A program made the translations under genes and the position numbers. The notes beneath the pieces were generated by a model. The model ran no database searches. It was not told the DNA's origin and worked only from the letters and a program-made list of their open reading frames with translations. Shown here piece after piece: positions 24,598 through 33,163 of a DNA stretch of 64,000 nt (its first letter is position 1; the number at the start of each line of letters is the position of its first letter). This DNA comes from Bacillota bacterium (GTDB lineage Bacteria > Bacillota > Clostridia > Christensenellales > SZUA-584): the NCBI GenBank assembly GCA_023415795.1, contig JAEZJG010000022.1, positions 201,791-265,790 on the forward strand. Reading direction: 5' to 3'.

Positions 24598-25269
24598 GTG
24601 AAGTTGGCGATATTCGACTTTGACGGCACGTTGTTTCCGCAGGATACACTGCCCTTTCTGTTGCGGCAGTGGCATGCGCAGGGGCGTTCATTTAAAAAGC
24701 TGGTGAAGGCTTATACTTCTGTGGGAATGCTGTATGTGCGCTATAAGCTGGGCGCACGCGGGCTCTCGCGCGAGATGATGCGTCGAACGGCGTTGCAACG
24801 TGTAACACGCATATTCGACGGCATGAAGGAGCCGCAGGTGTCGGAATTCTTTCTGCAAAACGCAAAGCTGATTGTGCCGCTGCTGCGCGAATCGGTACTG
24901 ATCGAGCTGAAAAAGGCGCAGTCAGAGGGCTTGCATACGGTGCTGCTGTCGGGCGGCTATCAGACGCTGATGGAGCATGTGGGCGCAATGATTGGCATCG
25001 ATACCGTGGTGGCCACAAAGATATACTACAAGGACGGCTTCGCGGACACATGCCGCGGGCTGGATATCGTGTGCGGCGACGGCAAAGCCGACAGCATCAT
25101 CGCTGCCTTTGAAGGACGCGAGGTAGACTGGCAGTCCAGCATTGCCTACGCAGACAGTTATTCCGATCTGCCGCTGCTGCGCATGGTGGGACAGCCGGTG
25201 GCGGTGTGCCCCGACAGAGACCTCGCTGCCATGCTGCCGGAGCTGGGCTGGCGCGTGATAGAGAAGTAA
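24598..25269 (+). CDS. HAD-IB (SerB-like) phosphatase
   Basis: A 223-residue HAD hydrolase. Motif I is FDFDGTLFP (Asp nucleophile near residue 7), motif II LLSGGY with the Ser, motif III Lys in the GDGKADSI block, motif IV YADSYSDLPLL. This arrangement and the helical cap after motif I are typical of subfamily IB, like phosphoserine phosphatase, but the substrate is unknown. GTG start at 24598, after AGGAGAG. Confidence 0.85.
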   Translation: MKLAIFDFDGTLFPQDTLPFLLRQWHAQGRSFKKLVKAYTSVGMLYVRYKLGARGLSREMMRRTALQRVTRIFDGMKEPQVSEFFLQNAKLIVPLLRESVLIELKKAQSEGLHTVLLSGGYQTLMEHVGAMIGIDTVVATKIYYKDGFADTCRGLDIVCGDGKADSIIAAFEGREVDWQSSIAYADSYSDLPLLRMVGQPVAVCPDRDLAAMLPELGWRVIEK

Positions 25270-25890
25270 TCAGCGCGGGTTTAGCTGACTGCCCCGCCGT
25301 ATTGGTTTGCCATGCGCGGGGCACACCCATGTAAAGGGGTAGGCAGCTATCGCCTCAACGCTCTGAAGCATCATCTTATAATCCCAGTCCCAAGGAGCGG
25401 GGTATGGCACCAGCGCTCTTTTTTTATTTTCCAGCAGGTCACCCGCAAACAGCACGTCCTTGTATAAAAAACAAACGTGTCCCGGTGTATGACCGGGCGT
25501 GGGGATAACCTGTATGCCGTTGATGCTTGCATTGCTGTCAAACGGCTGCAGATTCTGCGGAACGGAGACGCGCATCAGCTTGCCGATATACCGCTTAAAG
25601 CTGTGGCGCGGCTGCTCACCCGTGATGAACGGGATATCCTCGGCAGAGGCATGTACGGCTGCGCCCGTTTCGGTCTGCCAGCGTGCTGCGTTGCCGATGT
25701 GATCCACATCATGATGAGTCAGCAGAATGTGGCGGATATCCGAAAAGCCCAGCGTATCCAACTCGCGCCACATGTGCTTGCCTGCAAAGCTCATGCCCGT
25801 GTCAATCAGCACTGGTTTGGGTGTCAGCACCAGATACACATGGCTGTGGTGCGACGCGTCCAGCATGTAAACATTATCTGTAATTCTCAT
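25270..25890 (-). CDS. MBL-fold metallo-hydrolase
   Basis: A 206-residue metallo-beta-lactamase-fold protein. Metal ligands: THHDVDHIG near residue 58 (second His of the usual HxHxDH replaced by Asp), TPGHTPGHVC, GDLL and PAHGKP. It resembles generic glyoxalase-II/ribonuclease-type MBL proteins; substrate unknown. No clear Shine-Dalgarno is seen upstream, but a TATGATAT stretch lies close to the ATG, so the mRNA may be nearly leaderless. It is convergent with the HAD gene and abuts its stop codon. Confidence 0.82.
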   Translation of the reverse strand: MRITDNVYMLDASHHSHVYLVLTPKPVLIDTGMSFAGKHMWRELDTLGFSDIRHILLTHHDVDHIGNAARWQTETGAAVHASAEDIPFITGEQPRHSFKRYIGKLMRVSVPQNLQPFDSNASINGIQVIPTPGHTPGHVCFLYKDVLFAGDLLENKKRALVPYPAPWDWDYKMMLQSVEAIAAYPFTWVCPAHGKPIRRGSQLNPR

Positions 25891-25960
25891 AGCGTCACTA
25901 TATCATAAATACTGCGGAATCAGAAGATACAACGAGTCGATTGTGTCGTGCACGATGAAA

Positions 25961-26018
25961 GCAAAAAGAGGAAACCCACGCACGCCTGTGCGGCGCAAAC
26001 GTGGGAATCCTCTTTGCC
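25961..26018. terminator. Bidirectional terminator between MBL and LysM/GH18 genes
   Basis: Long imperfect stem, arms GCAAAAAGAGGA-AACCCACG and CGTGGGA-ATCCTCTTTGC. Confidence 0.75.
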
Positions 26019-26034
26019 ATTTTTTAAGGAGTGC

Positions 26035-27330
26035 TTACGTTTCAGGAATTACCTTCACAATGCTGTACATGCTGGAGAGAACCTCCCAGTTCTGCGGGAA
26101 TGATAATCCCAGCAGCCAATAACTGATGCCGCGCAGGTCGTATTCGTTGACCAGCAGCAGCTTGGCGCGTACGCTCCGCGCGTCCTCGAACCACACCTCG
26201 TGCTGAACGCCGTTGGTATCGTAATACTTAAACGTGGGGGCTTGTGTCTGTTCGTTAAACTGTATTGCCGCGCCCTTCTCAGCTGCCAGCCGGATGGCCT
26301 GCTGCGGGTCCAACCGCCGTGCCCAACGCCCGCCCGGCATGTAGGGCAGTGTCCAGTCGTAGCCGTACAGCGGCATACCCATCATGATCTTGCGGCTGGG
26401 CATCACAGAGGCGGCGTAGCGTATCACGCTTTCCACCTGATCGATGGGGGCGACTGCGTACGGCGGCCCGCCCGACCAACCCCACTCGTAGGTCATAATG
26501 ATGACGAAATCGACGATCTCTCCATGTGCCTTGTAATCGTGCGCCCCATGCCACGAGCCGGTCTGAAGGTCAGAATCCTTGGGCGCGAGCGCGGTGGATA
26601 CCACATAATTTTGCTCATGCAGCGCGGCGGTGATGCGGCGCAGGAAATCGTTGTAGAGCTGGCGGTTTTCAGGCGATATACGTTCAAAGTCAATATTGAT
26701 TCCATAGTAACCCTTGGTATTCATAATGCTCAGCACATTGGCGATCAGTTTATCCTGAAGCATTGTATCCTTCAATATGCTGTCTACCAATGCTGTGTCG
26801 AAGTTGCCGTTGGAGAAGTTGGTGATGACGAGCAGCGGAGCGATGCGAAATTCGCGCGCGGTACGCAGCATGGTATCATCGTTGATGGGTGTCAGACTTC
26901 CATCTGCCTTTACCTGGTAGCTGAACGGAGACAGGTATGTGAGGTCGTTGCCCACTTCGCGAATGGTCTGTGCCTCCTTGTCGGGTGTGGACGGTTCAAT
27001 ATAGCCGTTTACCTCGATGTACCCGTAGTTGCGCGCGCGCACGGGGATTCGCAGCGTTGTGCCTGGTGCTAATGCCTCGGGATTGGTGATGCCGTTTAGT
27101 GCGACTATGTCGCTCACCGTGGTGCCATAGCGCCGCGCAATCGTCCATAGTGTATCTCCGGGCCGAACAGTATGTACCGTCTCGCCGGTGGGTATCACCA
27201 GCGCCTGCCCCACAACCAAATAGGGAATATCCGACAATCCGTTAGCGGCGTATATAGCGTCGGCGCTTGCGCCAAACCTTTGGGCAATGCTGTACAGTGA
27301 ATCACCCGGCTGCACCACATATATGTCCAA
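26035..27330 (-). CDS. YaaH/SleL-type spore protein: two LysM domains plus GH18
   Basis: A 431-residue protein. Two LysM domains (IYVVQPGDSLYSIAQRF near residue 2 and HTVRPGDTLWTIARRYG near 51) are followed by a glycoside hydrolase 18 barrel (about 105-425). The catalytic strand is YYGINIDFERI, with Glu in NIDFE as in YaaH/SleL, which acts on cortex peptidoglycan during spore germination. No signal peptide is present, as expected for a protein made in the mother cell and deposited on the spore. The start is TTG at 27330, five bases after AAAGGAAGTGAG; longer in-frame starts lie outside the ribosome site. Confidence 0.88.
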   Translation of the reverse strand: MDIYVVQPGDSLYSIAQRFGASADAIYAANGLSDIPYLVVGQALVIPTGETVHTVRPGDTLWTIARRYGTTVSDIVALNGITNPEALAPGTTLRIPVRARNYGYIEVNGYIEPSTPDKEAQTIREVGNDLTYLSPFSYQVKADGSLTPINDDTMLRTAREFRIAPLLVITNFSNGNFDTALVDSILKDTMLQDKLIANVLSIMNTKGYYGINIDFERISPENRQLYNDFLRRITAALHEQNYVVSTALAPKDSDLQTGSWHGAHDYKAHGEIVDFVIIMTYEWGWSGGPPYAVAPIDQVESVIRYAASVMPSRKIMMGMPLYGYDWTLPYMPGGRWARRLDPQQAIRLAAEKGAAIQFNEQTQAPTFKYYDTNGVQHEVWFEDARSVRAKLLLVNEYDLRGISYWLLGLSFPQNWEVLSSMYSIVKVIPET

Positions 27331-27536
27331 AAAACTCACTTCCTTTATTTTTATTTGAGCGGTTAACCGCTTGTATATTATATGGAAAGCAGTAAAGGCT
27401 GGTTCGTGCATCTGCACTTTCGTATAATTTTTGGCATAAAAGCTTTATCACTTTTTGAGGTGGCTCAATATACTATATTATGCCGTGCCGAAAAGCGGCG
27501 CTGCCGCCGACAGAATTATAAAACGGAGTAGAGTCA

Positions 27537-27980
27537 ATGGAATATTCACCGAGAGAGCTTTTTGCGCGTATGATCAAGTGCGAAGCCGGTGGTGAGGGGT
27601 TAAGCGGAATGCAAGCCGTGGCCTCGACCATTATGAACCGGGTACATGTGTCATACGGAGAATACTTACGGACGGGGCAGGGGGATTTGCGCCGTGTGCT
27701 GACCCAACCGGGGCAATTCACCTGCTATATGTCAACGGTAGGCGGTGAGTTTAATCCGCAAACCGTATGGAGCAGCCCTCCTGAACAGCTGCATTATGAC
27801 GTGGCAGATTGGGCGCTTGCCGGAAACGTGCATTCCGGCGCTGTGGAAACGCTATGGTACATGAATCCGTTCAGCACCAATTGCCCACCCTATTTTCCAT
27901 ACAACCGCTCGGGCGTTCAGTTCAACAGGGTCAATCAGCACTGCTTTTATCAGCCCACGGCCTTGTATGCGCAAACATAA
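27537..27980 (+). CDS. CwlJ/SleB-type spore cortex-lytic hydrolase
   Basis: A 147-residue protein consisting of one Hydrolase_2 (SleB/CwlJ) domain. The signature RMIKCEAGGEGLSGMQAVAS carries the putative catalytic Glu near residue 16, followed by TIMNRVHVSYG, TQPGQFTCY and a C-terminal FYQPTALYAQT. It lacks a signal peptide and the peptidoglycan-binding domain of SleB, so it is the CwlJ-like short form. The next gene, 27 bp downstream, encodes a GerQ-like protein; in Bacillus CwlJ needs GerQ for spore localisation, so this is probably the same pair. Confidence 0.87.
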   Translation: MEYSPRELFARMIKCEAGGEGLSGMQAVASTIMNRVHVSYGEYLRTGQGDLRRVLTQPGQFTCYMSTVGGEFNPQTVWSSPPEQLHYDVADWALAGNVHSGAVETLWYMNPFSTNCPPYFPYNRSGVQFNRVNQHCFYQPTALYAQT

Positions 27981-28007
27981 AATTTCCTTATGAAAGGGGG
28001 ATACCAA

Positions 28008-28988
28008 ATGTTAATGAGCCAACCGTATAATAATACGGCCGGGCAGGCCGGATGGTCACAAAGCGCGGGTGCGCAGAAGATGAACCCGGCAAGAGAGATG
28101 AAAATGACGGGGGAGAGCGTAATGCCTTACTCGCGGTCAACACCGAACATATCGCAGGTTCCCAATATGTCGTCAATGCCCAATGTGACGACATCACCAA
28201 TGACGGGAGTATCGCCAATGTCTAACACAGGCGTGTCGCCAATGTCCAACATGGGCGTGTCACCGATGTCTAACACAGGCGTGTCGCCAATGTCCAACAT
28301 GGGCGTATCACCGATGTCTAACACAGGCGTGTCACCCATGTCTAACACAGGCGTGTCACCGATGTCCAACATGGGCGTGTCACCGATGTCCAACATGGGC
28401 GTATCACCGATGTCCAACACGGGCGTGTCGCCCATGTCGAAGATGGGCGTATCACCGATGTCCAACACGGGCGTGTCGCCCATGTCGAAGATGGGCGTGT
28501 CACCGATGTTTAACACTGGTGTATCACCGATGACCAAGATGGGTGTATCGCCGATGAACTCGGATGTGTCGCCAATGACCAAGACGGGTGTATCGCCGAT
28601 GAACACGGATGTATCGCCGATGACCAAGATGGGTGTATCGCCAATGAACACGGATGTATCGCCCGCCACCAAGAACGGTGGCTCCATGATGGGTGTTGCT
28701 GGAGCTGCTTCACCGGGCTTCGTAGCAAGGAATGGTGCAGTTTCACCGGTGGCAATGGAAACGCCTACGACAGTGGAAAGCCCGTATTATACCGCGGGTT
28801 TCTTAAGAAACTTTCTTGGCAAGAACATGCGCGTCGAATTCCTGATCGGTACGACGGGACCGTTGGTGGATAGAATCGGCGTGCTGGTGGAGGTAGGTGC
28901 CAGCTACATCGTACTGAGACCCTATCTGACAGATGATCTTCTGATGTGCGATTTATACTCGATTAAGTTTGTCACGATCTATGGTTAA
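28008..28988 (+). CDS. GerQ-like spore coat protein with a long octapeptide repeat
   Basis: A 326-residue protein. Residues about 67-223 are low-complexity repeats: 14 units of GVSPMSN(T/M), then three longer 15-residue units (GVSPMNTDVSPMTKM). The C-terminal 70 residues (YYTAGFLRNFLGKNMRVEFL, then GVLVEVGASYIVLRPYLTDD, ending LYSIKFVTIYG) resemble the GerQ coat-protein domain of Firmicutes. GerQ is cross-linked in the coat and holds CwlJ in place. No signal peptide. The ATG at 28008 follows AAAGGGGG. Met, Ser and Pro dominate the repeat; Lys residues occur in later units (TKM, SKM) and in the GerQ-like domain. The GerQ assignment is by resemblance and context. Confidence 0.72.
   Translation: MLMSQPYNNTAGQAGWSQSAGAQKMNPAREMKMTGESVMPYSRSTPNISQVPNMSSMPNVTTSPMTGVSPMSNTGVSPMSNMGVSPMSNTGVSPMSNMGVSPMSNTGVSPMSNTGVSPMSNMGVSPMSNMGVSPMSNTGVSPMSKMGVSPMSNTGVSPMSKMGVSPMFNTGVSPMTKMGVSPMNSDVSPMTKTGVSPMNTDVSPMTKMGVSPMNTDVSPATKNGGSMMGVAGAASPGFVARNGAVSPVAMETPTTVESPYYTAGFLRNFLGKNMRVEFLIGTTGPLVDRIGVLVEVGASYIVLRPYLTDDLLMCDLYSIKFVTIYG
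28206..28676 (+). repeat. Tandem 24-bp coding repeat (and 45-bp variant)
   Basis: About 14 nearly identical 24-bp units, often alternating between two versions that end in ACA/ACG (Thr) or ATG (Met), followed by three 45-bp units. Most differences are synonymous or change the eighth codon, which suggests recent expansion by slippage or unequal exchange. Confidence 0.95.
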
Positions 28989-29032
28989 GATGTACTGAAA
29001 GACTAGTGTTATTACCGAACATAATACAACAT

Positions 29033-29064
29033 AGGCACCGGGGAAAAATCCCTGTGCCTTTTGT
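29033..29064. terminator. Terminator after the GerQ-like gene
   Basis: Stem AGGCAC-CGGGG / TCCCT-GTGCCT followed by TTTTGTTTT. It separates this unit from the convergent LacI-fusion gene. Confidence 0.75.
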
Positions 29065-29106
29065 TTTGCATGCCGTGATAGTGAAAGTGCCATGCGATTA
29101 TGAAGA

Positions 29107-31341
29107 TTACAACAGAGAAACAAGATCCTTGTGCAACTCGGACATTGCATCCTCAACGGACACGTTCTTTTCAAGTATGTGCATCATATGCTTGTAAATC
29201 AAGGACTCAATCTGAGTGATGGGAACCAGCGATCCGTCCGATTTTTTCAAAGACCTTCGCTGGCGGTTACCGGGAAAGGATTTGAACAGCAAAGGGAGCC
29301 ACGGATAGTGGTTGGCGAGCTCATCGTTTGTATAGACGTTCTTTAATGGCGATTGGCCGTCCAATATGGTAAAATATTTACTCATGTCTGAGTCGCACGT
29401 CCATTCAATAAATTCAAGCGCAGCAGATGGATCGGTGCTGGATGCGGGTATCGCAAGCCCCCAGCTTCCTAGAACAGAGTGATTGCCCGGAATGTTGGCG
29501 TAACCAACCTTGCCGATAACGCTTGACTTGGTGGTGTTGTTGACATCAGCTATAAAAGAGGCAAAGCCGACAAGCATTGCGGTTTTACCCAGATAAAAAT
29601 CTCTGACAGTATCCTCAACGGTGTAAGTCAGCGTCTCGGGCGGAGCATATTTAAATGCTTCTACTAAACTGTTTACCCCTTTCTTAAACGGAGCTGATGT
29701 GACAAGCGGATTACCCTCGTCGTCAAACACTTTGGCGTTATAGGCCCAAACTCGTATAAGAAGCTCCGGCAGAAAAATAGCGTCGTTCCGCGTCGAGAAG
29801 GAGGTTCCGTAGTCCACTGGAGAGGAGGGGTTTATCGAGCGGGTGAAGAAGCTGCTGATGATGTTGAACTCAAACCAGGTTCGGGGGACACGCAGCTTGG
29901 TGCCGTATTTCTTCTCAAACAGCTCGCAAAGCTTGTCATCCTCAAATAGATCGCGGCGGTAAACCAGCAGCTGAGGACCAAAAAGAAAAGGTGTGCCGTA
30001 GTACCTGTTGTTGACCATGCCTATTTTCTCTAGAAGACCATCCAAAAAAACGCTCTTGTCGACGGCGTTGGATTCTATATGATGCGTTATATCCATTAGC
30101 AGCCGTTCGGAAACGAGCATGTCCAGCCACGGATTGTCGTACATAATAACGTCGAAATTGCTGATATAATCTCTGTCGAGCAGCTTCGATAAAAGCGTTC
30201 CATGCTCGCAAAGCGTCACATCAACGTCTACACCGGTTTTTCGGGTGAAATCGGCGTGTGTTCTGATAATGCCGTGGGCGTTGGGCGAGTCTAAAAAGAG
30301 AGCCCGCAGTTTTCTTTCCACCGGTTTGCGTGTGGTTACCGGAGCCTTGGAGGCTTCGAACAAATTCTTGCCAATGATTTTATCTTTGAGCAGTATCTGC
30401 TGCTTTTCAAACATCAGAGGGCTATCGATATTGCCAAGCAACAGCTTTGCTGCCTTAATACCCATATAATTGGCCGGTCGCATTGTTACAATGATATTGT
30501 TGTATTTAAGCACACTGGAGAGCGTTTCCTCCCCAATTGATACCATTACCATATCATCGTATAAGGAGATGCCCGCAAGGAAGGCCGCCTGCTCCAATCC
30601 GTTTGTTACCAGCCGTGAGGTTGAGATAACCGCCTGTGGCGAATAATCCTGAAATAACGATATACCTGTTCTAAAAGCCTCTTCCTTTGTCATGCTGATG
30701 TGATATATTAAATTCTTGTCGACGTTTATATCACGCGCTTTGAAAAAGTCGTTATAGGCAAGTGTATACTCTGCTTCGCAGGAAAAATGCTCGGGACCCG
30801 CTACTAATGCAATTTTCCTGTAGCCGTGATCGAATAATTGGGATAACAGGTATTGCATAGTCTCGTATTGGTTAAAGGAAACGAAGTTCGCATCCTCGGA
30901 AGTCACCTTCCTGTCGATAAACAAGATTGGTGTTCCTGATACCCGGTCGTAGAATTCAGTGCCCTTTAAACACGACATGACAATAAGACCGTTTACGTTT
31001 TTCTTAAGCATGCTGTTGACGACAGCAATTTCATTTTCCGCAACATCCTCTGTTAATGCCAGGTTAAGGTAATAGCCCGCCTTGCGAATCTCCGATTCTA
31101 TTCCTTCTAAAAGGTAGGCGTAGTAGTGTTCTGCGGTGTTGGGTAATATGACACCAATTTCGCGATTGCTGTTCGTGCGAAGATTTCGTGCAAACTGATT
31201 GGGTTTATAGTTTAATTCTTCGATTGCGTCTCTGATTCGTTTTGCCGTTTCGGGAAGAACGCTTTTAGCGCCTGTCAAATAATTCGACACTGTTCCGACG
31301 GATATACCTGCAAGATTCGCAACATCCTTGATTGTACTCAT
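29107..31341 (-). CDS. LacI-family regulator fused to a solute-binding-protein domain
   Basis: A 744-residue protein, about twice the usual LacI length. Residues 1-52 are a LacI helix-turn-helix (TIKDVANLAGISVGTVSNYL), 58-335 the LacI/RbsB-like sensor domain, and about 345-744 an ABC solute-binding-protein-like domain (RKLRALFLDSPNAHGIIR, DVIMYDNPWLDML, YYGTPFLFGPQLLVYRRDLF, FYLGKTAMLVGFASF, SWGLAIPA). There is no signal peptide or membrane segment, so the second ligand-binding domain works in the cytoplasm. It is divergent from the sugar operon, and operator-like sites lie between. It probably senses the imported sugar or its phosphate through one domain and a second compound through the other; this is inference. 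AAGGAAGG precedes the ATG. Confidence 0.9.
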   Translation of the reverse strand: MSTIKDVANLAGISVGTVSNYLTGAKSVLPETAKRIRDAIEELNYKPNQFARNLRTNSNREIGVILPNTAEHYYAYLLEGIESEIRKAGYYLNLALTEDVAENEIAVVNSMLKKNVNGLIVMSCLKGTEFYDRVSGTPILFIDRKVTSEDANFVSFNQYETMQYLLSQLFDHGYRKIALVAGPEHFSCEAEYTLAYNDFFKARDINVDKNLIYHISMTKEEAFRTGISLFQDYSPQAVISTSRLVTNGLEQAAFLAGISLYDDMVMVSIGEETLSSVLKYNNIIVTMRPANYMGIKAAKLLLGNIDSPLMFEKQQILLKDKIIGKNLFEASKAPVTTRKPVERKLRALFLDSPNAHGIIRTHADFTRKTGVDVDVTLCEHGTLLSKLLDRDYISNFDVIMYDNPWLDMLVSERLLMDITHHIESNAVDKSVFLDGLLEKIGMVNNRYYGTPFLFGPQLLVYRRDLFEDDKLCELFEKKYGTKLRVPRTWFEFNIISSFFTRSINPSSPVDYGTSFSTRNDAIFLPELLIRVWAYNAKVFDDEGNPLVTSAPFKKGVNSLVEAFKYAPPETLTYTVEDTVRDFYLGKTAMLVGFASFIADVNNTTKSSVIGKVGYANIPGNHSVLGSWGLAIPASSTDPSAALEFIEWTCDSDMSKYFTILDGQSPLKNVYTNDELANHYPWLPLLFKSFPGNRQRRSLKKSDGSLVPITQIESLIYKHMMHILEKNVSVEDAMSELHKDLVSLL

Positions 31342-31369
31342 TCTTTGCCTTCCTTATAAGGATATTTTT

Positions 31370-31398
31370 ATTATAAATTAGTGTTCACAGAAAAGCAA
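31370..31398 (-). promoter_or_regulatory. Promoter of the LacI-fusion gene
   Basis: On the minus strand TTGCTT (31393-31398), 17-bp spacer, TATAAT (31370-31375), 28 bp before the ATG. Confidence 0.7.
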
Positions 31399-31406
31399 TA
31401 CGAAAT

Positions 31407-31418
31407 TGAAACGATTCA
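31407..31418. promoter_or_regulatory. Operator-like site 1
   Basis: TGAAACGATTCA, a near palindrome with central CG as in LacI-family operators. It lies eight bases upstream of the -35 box of the regulator promoter. Confidence 0.55.
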
Positions 31419-31456
31419 CTAAATTATATTAATAATAAATTATATTAATAATTTAG
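31419..31456. repeat. Tandem 16-bp AT repeat inside an inverted repeat
   Basis: AAATTATATTAATAAT occurs twice back to back (31421-31436 and 31437-31452); the block is bounded by CTAAATTAT and ATAATTTAG. The intergenic region 31342-31662 is the most AT-rich noncoding stretch in the window; besides the sites listed, nothing else is seen in it. Confidence 0.7.
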
Positions 31457-31504
31457 CGAATAACAACATATAAAAGTATATTCTCGCAAATACATTTTTC
31501 GTGG

Positions 31505-31516
31505 TAAAACGATTCA
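31505..31516. promoter_or_regulatory. Operator-like site 2
   Basis: TAAAACGATTCA, identical to site 1 at 11 of 12 positions, 98 bp away, and 21 bp upstream of the -35 box of the sugar operon promoter. Confidence 0.55.
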
Positions 31517-31537
31517 ATAAAAGTTTTAATAATTCAA

Positions 31538-31565
31538 TTGACTTTGTCAAAGAAATATTTATAAT
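31538..31565 (+). promoter_or_regulatory. Promoter of the sugar ABC operon
   Basis: TTGACT (31538-31543), 16-bp spacer, TATAAT (31560-31565), about 98 bp upstream of the GTG start. Confidence 0.75.
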
Positions 31566-31662
31566 AGCAATTGAGTTAAACAATTTACATGTCACCATTC
31601 CCACTAAAAAATGAACAGTAAAAACAGACAGATTACGCCTCAATGATGAAAGGAATTATGTT

Positions 31663-33153
31663 GTGTCTGAAGTATTGCTTGAAATGATCGGAATTCAAAA
31701 GTACTTCCCCGGTGTACACGCTTTGGATAACGCATCACTTTGCGTTAAAAAGGGGGAAGTCCATGCTCTTGTGGGCGAAAATGGAGCGGGCAAATCCACA
31801 CTGATGAAGATATTAACCGGAATTCACAAAAAGGATGAAGGTGTTATCCGATTCCGCGGTCAGGAGATCGAGGCCAGTGATCCGCGTCATTCGCAGCAGT
31901 TGGGCATCGGAATAATCCATCAGGAACTCAACCTTATGCCTCATCTGACGGTTGCGCAAAACATTTTTATCGGCAAAGAGCCTAAACGGGGAGTTTTCAT
32001 TGATCAGAATTCGGAAAACAAACAAGCTTGGGAAATGCTCAAGGCATTGAATCTGGAAATCGATCCAACCCTCCCGGCTGGCTATCTGACAGTTGCAAAG
32101 CAGCAGATGGTGGAGATTGCAAAGGCGTTGTCGTACGACAGCGAGCTTCTTATTATGGATGAGCCGACCGCTGCATTGACCGAAAGCGAGATTCAAGAGC
32201 TGTTCAAGGTGATCCGCGATCTGCGTGATAAGGGCCATGGCATCGTCTATATCTCTCATCGGCTGGATGAGCTTGCGCAGATAACTGACCGTGTTACAGT
32301 CATGCGCGACGGTCAATACGTGGGCACGAGGGATACCAAGGACGTTACAAAAGAAGATATCATCAGTATGATGGTGGGGCGCACGATCTATGAGAAGCCC
32401 AAGTCTGCCAGCACGGTTGAGCAAAACGCCCCTGTTGTCCTCAAAGTTGAACACCTTATTGGTCACAACATCAAGGACGTTTCGTTTGAGCTGCGCAAGG
32501 GAGAGGTTCTCGGGTTCGCCGGATTGATGGGCGCGGGGCGTACCGAAACGATGCGCGCTTTGTTTGGCGCAGACCCTGTCGTAAGCGGCAGTGTCTACAT
32601 TAAAGGGGAGCAGGTGCATATCAAATCTCCCAGCGATGCCATCGCTAACGGCTTGTGTTACTTATCTGAAGACAGAAAAGAGTTTGGTCTGGCGGTGGGC
32701 TTAAGCGTCAGAGACAATTGCGTGATGGCAAGCCTGAAGGATTTCATGAACGGACCATTTACGGATGATAAGAAGATTGATGCGGTTGCGCGCGAATATA
32801 TAAAGAAGATTGACATTAAGACGCCGTCGCCCAAACAGCTTGTCAAAAACCTCTCCGGCGGAAACCAACAGAAGATTGTTATTGCAAAATGGCTGGTGAG
32901 AAACAGCGATATTCTAATATTTGATGAGCCGACGCGCGGCATAGATGTGGGCGCAAAGCAGGAGATATACAAACTGATGAACGCGCTTGCGGCTGAAGGT
33001 AAGTCCATCATCATGATCTCGTCCGAGATGCCAGAATTGCTGCGTATGAGCGACAGGCTCATCGTTATGTGCGAGGGTGTCATTACCGGCGAACTGGACA
33101 TTGCTGAAGTGACACAGGAAAAAATAATGACATTAGCGACAATGAATATGTGA
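31663..33153 (+). CDS. Sugar ABC transporter ATP-binding protein (RbsA/MglA/XylG type)
   Basis: A 496-residue protein with two ABC domains. The first has a full Walker A (GENGAGKSTLMKIL), signature and Walker B (LLIMDEPTAAL). The second has a degenerate Walker A (GLMGAGRTETMRAL) but intact signature LSGGNQQKIVIAKWL and Walker B LIFDEPTRGID, the usual asymmetry of this family. It powers pentose/hexose uptake by the CUT2-type system. GTG start at 31663 after AAAGGAA. First gene of the operon. Confidence 0.95.
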   Translation: MSEVLLEMIGIQKYFPGVHALDNASLCVKKGEVHALVGENGAGKSTLMKILTGIHKKDEGVIRFRGQEIEASDPRHSQQLGIGIIHQELNLMPHLTVAQNIFIGKEPKRGVFIDQNSENKQAWEMLKALNLEIDPTLPAGYLTVAKQQMVEIAKALSYDSELLIMDEPTAALTESEIQELFKVIRDLRDKGHGIVYISHRLDELAQITDRVTVMRDGQYVGTRDTKDVTKEDIISMMVGRTIYEKPKSASTVEQNAPVVLKVEHLIGHNIKDVSFELRKGEVLGFAGLMGAGRTETMRALFGADPVVSGSVYIKGEQVHIKSPSDAIANGLCYLSEDRKEFGLAVGLSVRDNCVMASLKDFMNGPFTDDKKIDAVAREYIKKIDIKTPSPKQLVKNLSGGNQQKIVIAKWLVRNSDILIFDEPTRGIDVGAKQEIYKLMNALAAEGKSIIMISSEMPELLRMSDRLIVMCEGVITGELDIAEVTQEKIMTLATMNM

Positions 33154-33163
33154 GGTTATTAGA

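Noticed and set aside
28206..28676. Regular repeats that could be taken for a CRISPR array
   Set aside because: The period is 24 bp with no unique spacers, and the repeats stay in frame in a protein gene.
28127..28687. A 186-codon minus-strand open frame of repeated Asp-Thr-Pro units
   Set aside because: It is the antisense of the 24-bp coding repeat; no ribosome site or start context, and the sense frame ends in a recognisable domain.
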